A stretch of 64,000 nt of DNA from Maribacter thermophilus (GTDB taxonomy: Bacteria; Bacteroidota; Bacteroidia; Flavobacteriales; Flavobacteriaceae), in the NCBI RefSeq assembly GCF_001020565.1, contig NZ_LDAS01000001.1, positions 1,092,402-1,156,401 of the forward strand, written 5' to 3'. Numbering within the stretch: the stretch's first letter is position 1; each line of letters begins with the position of its first letter. Of this stretch, positions 27,239-35,898 are shown one piece after another. Position numbers and translations under genes: made by a program. The notes under the pieces are model-generated. The model saw only the letters and a program-made list of their open reading frames with translations. It did no database searches and was not told where the DNA came from.

Positions 27239-28243
27239 CTATCTGTTGATGGTCCCAGATGTGTCCCCATCCATTAAACTGTTGACGTTTTCAAGGGAAA
27301 CCATGTTCACATCGCCTGGTACGGTGTGTTTAAGTGCACATGCGGCCGACGCAAAATTTAATGCCTGTATGTCTTCATCATAATGTAGAAGACCATAAAT
27401 GAGTCCAGAAGCAAAGGCATCTCCAGTTCCTATGCGGTCAATTACGTGGGTTATGTTAAGGGTCTTTGTTTTGATATATTCTTCCCCATTCCACATTTTA
27501 CCCTGTATCTGTTGGTGAGAGGCGCTTATAGATTTTCTAGTTTTGCCTACTACTTTCTCTATGTTAGGAAAAGCTTCCATCAATTTTTTGGCCGAGACCT
27601 TAAATTTCCCTTCGGGATCTCCAATCCCGAACATCTCTCGAATTCCACGCTTACTGGTAATTACCACATTACTGTTACGCACTAGCTTCGGCATCACTTC
27701 TTGTTTCGTTTTGCCATACTTCCACATATTGTCGCGAGAATTGATATCGCCCGAAACCATAATCCCCATTTTGTTGGCTGTTTTTATAGCTTGCAGACAA
27801 CAATTGGCCGCCCCTTCTGAAATAGCAGGAGTAATCCCTGTCCAATGAAACCAATCAGCTCCCTTAAGTATATGCTCCCAGTCGACCATTTTTGGTTGTA
27901 TCAATGAAAAAGCGGAACCTTCCCTTTCGTAAATTACTTCACTGGATCTATGGACGGCACCTTTTTCCAAGAAATACTTGCCCATCATACTATCACCATA
28001 AATAATGTGTTCGGTACTCAACCAATGTTTCCGTAAAAATTGGGTAGCTGCCTTTCCAAGGGCATTATTAGGAAAACGGGTAACATGGGCAGCTTTCATA
28101 CCCAGATAAGCACAGGAAATTGCAACATTGGCCTCACCTCCACCATAAACCAAATCCAATGTAGATGCTTGTGCAAACTTAGAATAACCGGGAGGAGATA
28201 ATCGCATCATTACCTCACCAAATGTTATAAGTTTTTTTGCCAT
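27239..28243 (-). CDS. kdgK: 2-keto-3-deoxygluconate kinase (PfkB family)
   Basis: A 334-residue ribokinase-fold enzyme that phosphorylates KDG to KDPG. The N-terminal ITFGEVMMRLSPPG and GGGEANVAISCAYLG are typical of KDG kinases; the catalytic signature DRIGTGDAFASGLIYG lies near 268-283. Its place after two short-chain dehydrogenases and a hexuronate transporter in an alginate locus supports KDG as substrate. The KDPG aldolase that would complete the pathway is not in the window. Upstream is a 427-bp gap, so it may have its own promoter. Confidence 0.93.
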   Translation of the reverse strand: MAKKLITFGEVMMRLSPPGYSKFAQASTLDLVYGGGEANVAISCAYLGMKAAHVTRFPNNALGKAATQFLRKHWLSTEHIIYGDSMMGKYFLEKGAVHRSSEVIYEREGSAFSLIQPKMVDWEHILKGADWFHWTGITPAISEGAANCCLQAIKTANKMGIMVSGDINSRDNMWKYGKTKQEVMPKLVRNSNVVITSKRGIREMFGIGDPEGKFKVSAKKLMEAFPNIEKVVGKTRKSISASHQQIQGKMWNGEEYIKTKTLNITHVIDRIGTGDAFASGLIYGLLHYDEDIQALNFASAACALKHTVPGDVNMVSLENVNSLMDGDTSGTINR

Positions 28244-28670
28244 GATTTATATCGGATCAATTGAAATTGAAATGATTAGGAAAAATTTTCAAAACACACC
28301 AACGTGATCAGTTTCTTATCTTGATTGTCTTAGCCAAAGTCTTAAGCAACATGTTATAAAGTCAGATATAACTATTATTGGCCAATATTTTATCCATTGA
28401 CGATAAAGAAACCATGTCCACATAGATTAGATCTACCTCGAACCACCTTAGTAAGATTGTTCTGACCGATCTTTATACCCATAATGGACACGATCCTTAA
28501 TTCTGGTAAGTGGTCTCAAATAACTTTTGCCACACGTAGCCTTACTCATCGAGTAGAATTTACCCTTCCTAAAACCATGTTCCATGATAGAACCTACCCT
28601 AGTTAACAAGCTATGAACGGGTTTGGCTAAAAGTTTCTTTTATATTTTAGTTCTTTTTGCTTTTTTGAGT
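28244..28670. other. Gap of 427 bp between kdgK and the SDR genes
   Basis: No recognised gene. A 45-codon basic reading frame on the minus strand (28448-28585) is the only notable coding potential. The tandem TTGGTTWACCAA operator found before the three alginate operons is absent here, so a separate GntR-controlled promoter for kdgK is not supported. Confidence 0.5.
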
Positions 28671-29420
28671 TTAACTAAATGCCAGGCCACCATTAATATC
28701 AATATTATTTCCGTTGATAAAAGACGATTCAGCGGATGCCAAATAGGCAACCAAATCTGCAACTTCTTCAGCTCCACCCTCTCTACGCAAGGGTGTGCTT
28801 GCAGCGACTTTTGTCCTTACCTCGTCTTTCGTGAAATCATCATGAAACTTGGTTCCGATCAAACCTGGACATATTGCATTCACACGAATTCCCTTTGGCC
28901 CCAACTCTTTCGCCATAGCTCTAGTGAAAGTACTCACTGCCCCTTTAGAGGAAGCGTATAGGGTTGATCCTGCCCCTCCTCCATCCCTGGCGGCCTGTGA
29001 TGAAAGGTTGATAATGGATGCCCCTTCTCCCATTAAAGATTCAAAAGCTTGGGTAACAAACACGGTAGATTTGAAATTCACCCCCATTACCAATTCGTAA
29101 AAATCCTCATCAAACTCTTGGAGGGATCTTCTTTGAAATAGGCCACCTGCATTGTTCACCAAAATATCTACCTTACCGCCAAAGGCTTCAACAGTTTTCT
29201 CTCTTAACATCGCAATATCCTCCATTATAGAAACATCGGCCTTAACCGCAATGGCTTCTTGTCCCAAAGATTTTATTTTGGCTACGGTCTGATTGGCACC
29301 GTCTTCGGAGTTATAATAATTTACAACTACTTTCGCCCCTTCTTTAGCAAGTTTTATAGCTATTGCCCGTCCTATATCTCTAGATCCTCCTGTTACTACC
29401 GCTATTTTTCCTTTCAGCAT
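28671..29420 (-). CDS. Short-chain dehydrogenase, probable DEH reductase
   Basis: A 249-residue classical SDR: cofactor motif TGGSRDIG (residues 10-17), NAG near 91-93, and catalytic Ser-Tyr-Lys in LSSQAARD...LYASSKGAV. In alginate loci an SDR reduces 4-deoxy-L-erythro-5-hexoseulose uronate (DEH) to 2-keto-3-deoxygluconate; this gene or its neighbour should do so. Which of the two is the DEH reductase cannot be settled by eye; the RxxxR-like SRD after the first glycines may favour NADPH. The gap to the second SDR is 31 bp. Confidence 0.85.
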   Translation of the reverse strand: MLKGKIAVVTGGSRDIGRAIAIKLAKEGAKVVVNYYNSEDGANQTVAKIKSLGQEAIAVKADVSIMEDIAMLREKTVEAFGGKVDILVNNAGGLFQRRSLQEFDEDFYELVMGVNFKSTVFVTQAFESLMGEGASIINLSSQAARDGGGAGSTLYASSKGAVSTFTRAMAKELGPKGIRVNAICPGLIGTKFHDDFTKDEVRTKVAASTPLRREGGAEEVADLVAYLASAESSFINGNNIDINGGLAFS

Positions 29421-29451
29421 AATTGATTATAGTTTATTTGTTATTTACATA

Positions 29452-30216
29452 TTAGATTCCGAGTCCCTGTCCTCCACCAACTTGAATGGTCTCTGCAGTG
29501 AGAAAAGCGGCATCATCGCTTACCAAGAAAGACACAACCGATGCTACATCCTCGGGCTGCCCCAATCTCCCCAACAGAATATTATTTTTCCATGAAGCGA
29601 AAACTTCGGGTTTAGTGGATTTTATTTGGGTATGGAAAGGGGTGTCTATCGTACCGGGCGAAACCGCATTTACACGTATTCCATATTCGGCAAGGTCTTT
29701 TGCCAATGCTCTTGTTATAGCATGCACCCCAGCTTTAGAGGTCCCATATATACCAGCGCCAGGCCCGCCTGCGTTCCAAGCTGCAATAGAAGTATAATTA
29801 ATGATAGTTGGACTCTCACCTTTTTTAAGAAAAGGGATTGCCGCCCTAGAGGCAAAAAAAGTAGAATCTAAGTTCAATGCCATTACAGATCTATAAAACT
29901 CTGTCGTCATTTCTTCGAACCTAGACCTTCCTCCAAGGCCACCGGCATTATTGATAAGAGCATCTATCTTACCATATTTCTCACCAATTTTATTGATGTT
30001 GGAAGTTACCGCATTTTCATCAGTAACATCAAAACCATAATATGCTGCGGTTATACCTTCGGCTTCAAGTTCTTTTACCCTTTGTGCCCCGGCCTCATCT
30101 TCGATACCGTTTAAAATGACCGTAAAACCATCTTTTCCTAGTCTTTTGGCCACAGCAAAACCAATACCTCCGGTAGCTCCGGTAATCAACGCTATTTTCT
30201 CTTTTGAATTGCTCAT
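29452..30216 (-). CDS. Short-chain dehydrogenase, uronate pathway
   Basis: A 254-residue classical SDR with TGATGGIGFAV near the N-terminus, NNAGGLGG near 89-96 and the catalytic YGTSKAGVHA segment. It lies between the hexuronate MFS gene (26 bp) and the other SDR (31 bp) in the GntR operon. The two SDRs are clearly paralogous but not recent duplicates. One may reduce DEH and the other interconvert another keto-uronate intermediate (inference). Confidence 0.85.
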   Translation of the reverse strand: MSNSKEKIALITGATGGIGFAVAKRLGKDGFTVILNGIEDEAGAQRVKELEAEGITAAYYGFDVTDENAVTSNINKIGEKYGKIDALINNAGGLGGRSRFEEMTTEFYRSVMALNLDSTFFASRAAIPFLKKGESPTIINYTSIAAWNAGGPGAGIYGTSKAGVHAITRALAKDLAEYGIRVNAVSPGTIDTPFHTQIKSTKPEVFASWKNNILLGRLGQPEDVASVVSFLVSDDAAFLTAETIQVGGGQGLGI

Positions 30217-30242
30217 TACTTCGTAATTATATTTATTGAATC

Positions 30243-31511
30243 TTAATTTATTTCGACTTGTTTAATCTTTCGTATCAGTACATATATAGATATCATGGCC
30301 ATAGGCGCCAAAACCGCAATTATGATAAAAGCAGGGGCGTACGAAACCGTTGTAATCTGAGGAATCAACCAGTTCATAATAATTACGGATATTGCTGCGA
30401 CGGTTCCGGCCAAGCCGGCCAAAGTTCCTACCGAAGGGCCTTTCAATAAATCGCTGGAGAGTGTTTGTATGTTACCGATCGCAAATTGAAAACCGAACAA
30501 CACGATCCCTACTATGTATATAAACGTCATGGGATTCTCTCCCGTGACCAAGAAAATAATGCCCAACAATCCCAAGAAAATAAGGCTGATTCCAATTAAA
30601 ATAGATGTTTTTCTGGCATAATCCACCGACTTGGTTTCCATTAGCTTTCCACAGAACCACCCACCAAGAATACTACCGGCCATACCACCCAAATAGGAAA
30701 TCCAAATGGTTTGGCCTATATCCTCAATACTAAAACCATATTTTGAATGTAGGTAAAGAGGCATCCATCCTACGAACAACCACCAAATGGGCTCTATAAA
30801 AAACCGAGCGACAAGCACACCCCATGATTCTTTAAAGGAAAGTATTTGTAATAGCGACATGCCTTTATCTCCTTTGGGCGTTTCAAGTTCCATTCTATCC
30901 GAAAAAATCAAGGTTCTTTCTTTTTCTGTCAACCAAGTATGATTCTCCGGTTTTGATTTATTGATGACCAACCAGGGAATAATCCAAACAAATCCGATAG
31001 CTCCTAAAATGATAAAAGTGGACCTCCATCCGAAATGGCCATATAAAAAAGCAATAAGGGCGGGGGCAATTACACTGCCCAGAGATGCCCCTGCGTTAAA
31101 AATACCTTGGGCTATTGCTCTTTCCTTGACAGGAAACCATTCTCCATTACTTTTTACGGCACCTGGCCAGTTGCCCGCCTCGCCTATACCTAACATACCA
31201 CGAACAATGGAAAGTGAAACCAAACCCCTTGCCAAAGCGTGCAAAATTGCCGCACCCGACCATAATCCGATGGAAAACACAAACCCCCATCGGGTACCGA
31301 TTTTGTCATAAAGTTTTCCTGATATAAATTTCCCTAAGGCATAGGTAACCATGAATACATTGAGCATAACTGCATAATCTTGCTCATCCATCCCAAGGTC
31401 TTTGCCCATCTCTGGCCACATTACACCAAAAGCGGTACGGTCTATATAATTTATGACCGTTGCAATACATATTAGGAAAATCACCCACCAACGTAAGCCC
31501 TTTATTTTCAT
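30243..31511 (-). CDS. MFS hexuronate transporter (ExuT-like)
   Basis: From the ATG at 31511 this is a 422-residue, 12-helix major facilitator protein. Family features: VIFLICIATVINYIDRTAFGVMWP in helix 1, GKLYDKIGTRWGF in the loop 2-3 signature, and GIGEAGNWPGAVKSNGEWFP near 108-127, which is shared with ExuT/GudP-type anion:cation symporters. It would carry unsaturated uronate or DEH across the inner membrane after periplasmic cleavage. An upstream ATG at 31556 adds 15 residues without hydrophobic or conserved content, so the inner start is preferred. Confidence 0.9.
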   Translation of the reverse strand: MKIKGLRWWVIFLICIATVINYIDRTAFGVMWPEMGKDLGMDEQDYAVMLNVFMVTYALGKFISGKLYDKIGTRWGFVFSIGLWSGAAILHALARGLVSLSIVRGMLGIGEAGNWPGAVKSNGEWFPVKERAIAQGIFNAGASLGSVIAPALIAFLYGHFGWRSTFIILGAIGFVWIIPWLVINKSKPENHTWLTEKERTLIFSDRMELETPKGDKGMSLLQILSFKESWGVLVARFFIEPIWWLFVGWMPLYLHSKYGFSIEDIGQTIWISYLGGMAGSILGGWFCGKLMETKSVDYARKTSILIGISLIFLGLLGIIFLVTGENPMTFIYIVGIVLFGFQFAIGNIQTLSSDLLKGPSVGTLAGLAGTVAAISVIIMNWLIPQITTVSYAPAFIIIAVLAPMAMISIYVLIRKIKQVEIN

Positions 31512-31702
31512 ATCTGTATTCTTTAAATACCTTCTAGGGAGCATGTAAACGGTCATCTATGAAAACTTAATAGCTTCCAAAGACATATATCCAAAAACTA
31601 AACACTTATGAATACTTACCGAAGAATACACCTATAAGGTGCTTGGCAAGAATCGAATATAAGTGCTCTGCATAATCAGCTTCCCTCCTATTTGGCATGT
31701 TA

Positions 31703-31733
31703 TTAGGACAAATTCGTGCACTTTTTGTCCTAA
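31703..31733. repeat. Inverted repeat between gntR and the MFS gene
   Basis: TTAGGACAAA and TTTGTCCTAA separated by 11 bp, just after the gntR stop. No T tract follows on the minus strand, so a standard terminator is unlikely; it could be a processing hairpin or an operator for another regulator. Confidence 0.5.
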
Positions 31734-31750
31734 CAATCAATTAATTATCT

Positions 31751-32458
31751 TTAATCTTTTGTGTTATAACAATATTGATACAAAATTTTAAAATGTACCT
31801 TCATTTTTTCCTTTGCCCTCTGTGGATCCTGGTCCCTTATCGCTTCATAGATATCTTCGTGCTCATCTATCGCCATTAATGATTGATTTGAATCACACAC
31901 ATGATATTTTTCAAAGTTGGTTATGATCTCAGGGGTAATGATCAACATAAAAGTGTTCATGGTACTGTTTTTACTAGCTTTTGCTATAGCAAGATGAAAC
32001 AAAAGATCTTCTTCTACGGCATCTTTACCGTTGATCACTTTATCTTTATAAGCATCCAATGCTTCCCTAATTTTTTCTAAGTCTTTCTCTGTTCTTCTTA
32101 ACGAAGCCAATTTTACTGTTTTAAGCTCCAATAAAATCCTGGTCTCTACCAATGATTTAAAATCCGGTTCCTCTAACCTTAAAATGTCATCGATCATCCC
32201 TTTCATCGCCACTCTTCCAATATCGGCGATAAAAGTTCCACTTTGAGGTTTGGAGTTTAAAATCCCATAAAATTCAAGTTTTTGTATTGCTTCCCGAATA
32301 TTGCTCCGGCTTACACCAAACTTTTCCGACAACATACGCTCCGATGGCAGCTTATCTCCAGGTTCAAGGTTTTTAAAGACAATATAATCTCTTAAATTGG
32401 CTATAATACTATGCTGAATATCCCCATTTTCACCTTTGGTGAGTACTTCATACTTCAT
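31751..32458 (-). CDS. GntR-family (FadR subfamily) regulator of the alginate locus
   Basis: A 235-residue regulator: winged helix-turn-helix at about 15-75 (KLPSERMLSEKFGVSRSNIREAIQKLEFYGIL) and a C-terminal FCD ligand-binding domain. FadR-subfamily members ExuR and UxuR control hexuronate use and bind palindromes with TTGGT-N2-ACCAA. A tandem of this palindrome stands 22 bp before this gene and also before the PL6 and susC operons, so this protein is the probable repressor of all three, released by a uronate intermediate such as KDG (inference). Confidence 0.93.
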   Translation of the reverse strand: MKYEVLTKGENGDIQHSIIANLRDYIVFKNLEPGDKLPSERMLSEKFGVSRSNIREAIQKLEFYGILNSKPQSGTFIADIGRVAMKGMIDDILRLEEPDFKSLVETRILLELKTVKLASLRRTEKDLEKIREALDAYKDKVINGKDAVEEDLLFHLAIAKASKNSTMNTFMLIITPEIITNFEKYHVCDSNQSLMAIDEHEDIYEAIRDQDPQRAKEKMKVHFKILYQYCYNTKD

Positions 32459-32480
32459 GCTAATCTATATATTTACAAAA

Positions 32481-32505
32481 TTGGTTAACCAGATTGGTTT
32501 GTTAA
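32481..32505. promoter_or_regulatory. Tandem operator upstream of gntR (site A)
   Basis: TTGGTTAACCAG starting at 32481 and TTGGTTTGTTAA starting at 32494: two copies of the TTGGTTWACCAA palindrome at a 13-bp period, the second one degenerate. Suggests autoregulation of the GntR operon. Confidence 0.7.
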
Positions 32506-32649
32506 AAGTAAAAAAAAAACCTTAACCCACACCATCTTTTTTTAGAGAACGAAAATTTAAAGAACAATGAGATCAAAAAGAAAGCTTATTGGCCTTAAAA
32601 CAGGCCAACAAACTTTCGTAATCAACCAAACTAACTCAACTACTCAACT

Positions 32650-33546
32650 TTAATGTTCAACGCTCAATTCATAAAACTTAACCTTAGCATAGGAACCTTC
32701 ATCCCTTGATTGAAAATAGTTCCCAGCTTTAAAATAATTCTCGAAGATGCCCCACCGTTTTATGTTGACATCATCGTAAACGGCAAACTCATTTTTATTT
32801 AGCACAACGACCAACTTGCCATCACTTGCCTTAATCTCAATATTAAATTTTCCAAAACCTACTTCTTCCTCAAAAGTATGTCCCTCATCATCTGTCCAAG
32901 CTTCCTCATGTAAGATACCCTCTTGTGAGACTCCAGGATACCGCAATACCTTTGTTTTTACCCTTATTTTTCCATTGTGCCAATACACCTTTAAAATTGG
33001 GGGAGCATTATTGTCTTTCTGCCCTATTAAATTACGCTGCTCATTGGTTAGTCTTCCATGAATTTGAAGAATTATGACTTTATGGTATTTTCCTTCATCG
33101 TCTTTGGTTACCTCATCCATGGCCAACTTGGCCTTTAGGGTCCCTCCTTGTGCAAAAGTCCAATTTACATTGTCGTTGCCCGCCTCCATCTGCTCCCTTA
33201 GTTCGGATCTTGAATATTTGGTATTTGCAGTTGTTGCCGTTGTTGGATATGCGTAGAAAACCAAAGCTCCGCTAGTGGAATCGTTATACATGTAAGGTTT
33301 TAAGGTCTCGTTGGTGCCATAATCCAATATTTCCGGTGGCTCCACACTTATAGCTCCTCCTTTTCCCTGACCTTCGGGGATTGTAACTTTCCAATGACTC
33401 AAATCAATTTTTGGCAGCTTGTACCTTTTCTTTCGCAAATCTTCAGTTTCAACACGGTCTTCATCCAATAGGGCCATATCGTCTTGTGATCTGCAGTTTG
33501 TTAAAACCGTAAGGAAAAGGATAAGAAATGCTGCCAAAAATTTCAT
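32650..33546 (-). CDS. Alginate lyase, PL7 family, lipoprotein
   Basis: A 298-residue endo-alginate lyase with a lipoprotein signal (cysteine 18 in VLTNC). All three PL7 active-site blocks are visible: SRSELREQ at 112-119, QIH at 161-163 and YFKAGNYFQ at 271-279 (catalytic His and Tyr). QIH rather than QVH is often linked to polyguluronate or mixed blocks, but specificity is not certain. It is the last gene of the SusC-SusD-PKD-PL7 operon, so it probably works at the cell surface making oligomers for import. No extra carbohydrate-binding module is present. Confidence 0.95.
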   Translation of the reverse strand: MKFLAAFLILFLTVLTNCRSQDDMALLDEDRVETEDLRKKRYKLPKIDLSHWKVTIPEGQGKGGAISVEPPEILDYGTNETLKPYMYNDSTSGALVFYAYPTTATTANTKYSRSELREQMEAGNDNVNWTFAQGGTLKAKLAMDEVTKDDEGKYHKVIILQIHGRLTNEQRNLIGQKDNNAPPILKVYWHNGKIRVKTKVLRYPGVSQEGILHEEAWTDDEGHTFEEEVGFGKFNIEIKASDGKLVVVLNKNEFAVYDDVNIKRWGIFENYFKAGNYFQSRDEGSYAKVKFYELSVEH

Positions 33547-33580
33547 TGGGTCTATAGTAAGTTGTTATATAAAATTGATG

Positions 33581-34438
33581 TTATTCTTCTACAGGTTCTA
33601 CGGAAACATTATCCAAATAAGCATCACTGGCATTACCATCGTGATCAAACAAGATGGAGATATTGCCATTGGCACCAGTTTCGAATTCTATTACTAGCTC
33701 GTTAAAGTTTCCTTTACCTTCGTTAACAGTACCGGAAGCTTGTCCTAACAGCTCGGCATCCGCAAATTCATCAAAATTACCAAGCTGCCCATTGATGACA
33801 CTAGCACGTACACTGTCTCCATCGGACTGCAACGCATAATTAGCGATCAACCTATATTTTGTATTAGGTGAAACGGTAAATGCTTGGTAGGTTACCCTAT
33901 TATTGGTACTACCTGAAGGATACTTAGCCCCTCTTGAACCATCTTGGCCGTCTGATGTGGTCTGATGAATGGTAGCTCCGTCTATTCTCCAGCAATCCCT
34001 ACTGTCCAAACAATTTGCATCCACACCATCTTCAAAATCTGGTGCTCCCAAAACCGGTGTAATAGCTTCAGGCTCTTCGGGTTCAACAACCGTAATATCC
34101 ATTGTATAGGTATTGGTTGCCCCCAATGCATCGGAAGCTGTTAAGCTTACCGTATAGGTACCTTCATCCGGATAGGTATTTGAGGGATCTGTCTCTGTAG
34201 AGGTATTGCCATCACCAAAATCCCAAGAGAAAGTAGTGGCACTAACAGATTCATTGGCAAAATTGTACAGTAGAAAATCGCTGTCACTTTGTGAGGCCGA
34301 AAAACTTGCCGTTGGCGGTGTAAGGTCCTCAATAGAACCTTCTTCCGCAATATCATACTCGAAATCGCAAGCAGTTAGGCCCACAACGGCCAATCCTGCA
34401 AGGATATATTTTGTTATGTTTTTATGAAATATTTTCAT
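33581..34438 (-). CDS. PKD-domain surface lipoprotein, putative alginate-binding protein
   Basis: A 285-residue lipoprotein (cysteine 24 in GLTAC). A PKD domain spans about 41-118 (TFSWDFGDGNTSTETDPSNTYP split by the usual loop), followed by a beta-rich domain from about 128 to the end that resembles a carbohydrate-binding module (AFTVSPNTKYRLIANY and SDAYLDNVSVE are typical of CBM-like jelly rolls). It follows susD by 13 bp. By position it is the surface glycan-binding protein of the locus. No catalytic motif is seen. Confidence 0.85.
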   Translation of the reverse strand: MKIFHKNITKYILAGLAVVGLTACDFEYDIAEEGSIEDLTPPTASFSASQSDSDFLLYNFANESVSATTFSWDFGDGNTSTETDPSNTYPDEGTYTVSLTASDALGATNTYTMDITVVEPEEPEAITPVLGAPDFEDGVDANCLDSRDCWRIDGATIHQTTSDGQDGSRGAKYPSGSTNNRVTYQAFTVSPNTKYRLIANYALQSDGDSVRASVINGQLGNFDEFADAELLGQASGTVNEGKGNFNELVIEFETGANGNISILFDHDGNASDAYLDNVSVEPVEE

Positions 34439-34451
34439 TGCGCTTATTTTT

Positions 34452-35873
34452 TTAGTATCCAGGATTTTGACTCATTAAACCTTTGCTCAGGTTAATTTCG
34501 CTTTGCGGAATGGGCAACAACAAATCTGTTGCCGTAAAACTGTACCCATTGGTGGCCGAGAAAGTGGAAAGAGTTTCCTGGGCAACACCAAATCGTATCA
34601 AATCGAACAACCTATGGTTCTCAAAGGCTAGCTCAACCCTTCTTTCGTTCAGTAAATCTGTTTTGGTAATAGAGGTAACAGGATCTGTAATGCCTGCTCT
34701 CTCCTTTACTTTTTGAAAAGATGAAATGGCGGCTGTGGCACTGGTTTCTTGTCCACCTGCCATGATAGCCTCTACATGCATCAACAACACATCTGCATAA
34801 CGCAAAACAATCCAATCATTACCTGACAAGGTAGCATCTGTAGAGAATGTTTTACCATCTGCACCACCATCTTCACCGTTAGGCAAATATTTGGTTACCT
34901 GTGTTTGTGTAGTTTGCGAAGGGTCTATACGATATGAATATTGGGACCTATCTCCTCCAAACGCCTCAAAAGCTGCTACCGCTTCGTCCGTAACATAGTT
35001 TACGCCCGCTGTTCTACCAACACCGTTCATCCATTCTGCGGAAAAATCTTGACTATCTGACTCTATGCCTGGGTTATACGCTATAGCAAAGATAATCTCA
35101 CCATTTCCTTCAGAATAGAACACATCGTTGAAATTAGGTTCAAGGTCAAATCCTCTGTCCATAACATTTTCACACAGTACTTGCGCCTCTGAATAATTTC
35201 CTAGGGTCAAATGAACTTTGGCCAACAATGCCTCCGCAGCTGACTTTGATGCCCTAAATTTATTTCCATCGCTCAAATTAGTGGCCGCAAATTCCAAATC
35301 GCTCACAATTAACTCGTAAATGTTAGATGAAGCAACCCTAGTAAATGCAGTTTCATCATCTAAAGGACCTATTACCTGGTCGACCAATGGAATATCACCA
35401 TATAATCTTACCAAGTTAAAGTATGCATAAGCCCGTACAAACTTTGCTTCTCCTTCAAATTCAGAAGCTTTGGCACTAGAAGCATTGTCTAAATTGTCTA
35501 ACACCAAGTTTGCCCTATAGATTACATTGTAGAAACTTCTATAGTAATTTGCTACTAAACCGTTTGCCGTGGAGATTGAATATTCCTCAAATTGGGCGGC
35601 TTCCCCTTCTTGACTTTTGGTACGGGTATTGTCGCTACGCATTTCCGTAACATAATACTCGATTTGTACCCCTCGGTTATCATCTAAAGATGTTGAATTG
35701 ACACCCTGTATGGCATCATACATCGCTATTACACCAGTTTCTATCTCGTCGTCATCTTGAAAATAGCCCGCGCTACTTATAGCAGACTCCGGTACTGGCT
35801 CCAAAAAATCACTTTCGCAGGAAAGTATCATTCCGATAAGAATGAACAGTCCTATATTTTTAATTTTTTTCAT
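34452..35873 (-). CDS. SusD/RagB-like lipoprotein, alginate locus
   Basis: From the ATG at 35873 this is a 473-residue SusD-family lipoprotein with cysteine in MILSCES; the longer frame from 35909 overlaps susC and lacks a signal-like start. Features: AEGEAKFVRAYAYFNLVRLYGDIPLV-type TPR helix and the C-terminal NERRVELAFENHRLFDLIRFG and LLPIPQSEIN...QNPGY. It works with the SusC encoded 25 bp upstream to capture alginate oligosaccharides at the outer membrane. Confidence 0.95.
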   Translation of the reverse strand: MKKIKNIGLFILIGMILSCESDFLEPVPESAISSAGYFQDDDEIETGVIAMYDAIQGVNSTSLDDNRGVQIEYYVTEMRSDNTRTKSQEGEAAQFEEYSISTANGLVANYYRSFYNVIYRANLVLDNLDNASSAKASEFEGEAKFVRAYAYFNLVRLYGDIPLVDQVIGPLDDETAFTRVASSNIYELIVSDLEFAATNLSDGNKFRASKSAAEALLAKVHLTLGNYSEAQVLCENVMDRGFDLEPNFNDVFYSEGNGEIIFAIAYNPGIESDSQDFSAEWMNGVGRTAGVNYVTDEAVAAFEAFGGDRSQYSYRIDPSQTTQTQVTKYLPNGEDGGADGKTFSTDATLSGNDWIVLRYADVLLMHVEAIMAGGQETSATAAISSFQKVKERAGITDPVTSITKTDLLNERRVELAFENHRLFDLIRFGVAQETLSTFSATNGYSFTATDLLLPIPQSEINLSKGLMSQNPGY

Positions 35874-35898
35874 AATATTTTCCTTAAAAATTTTCACC

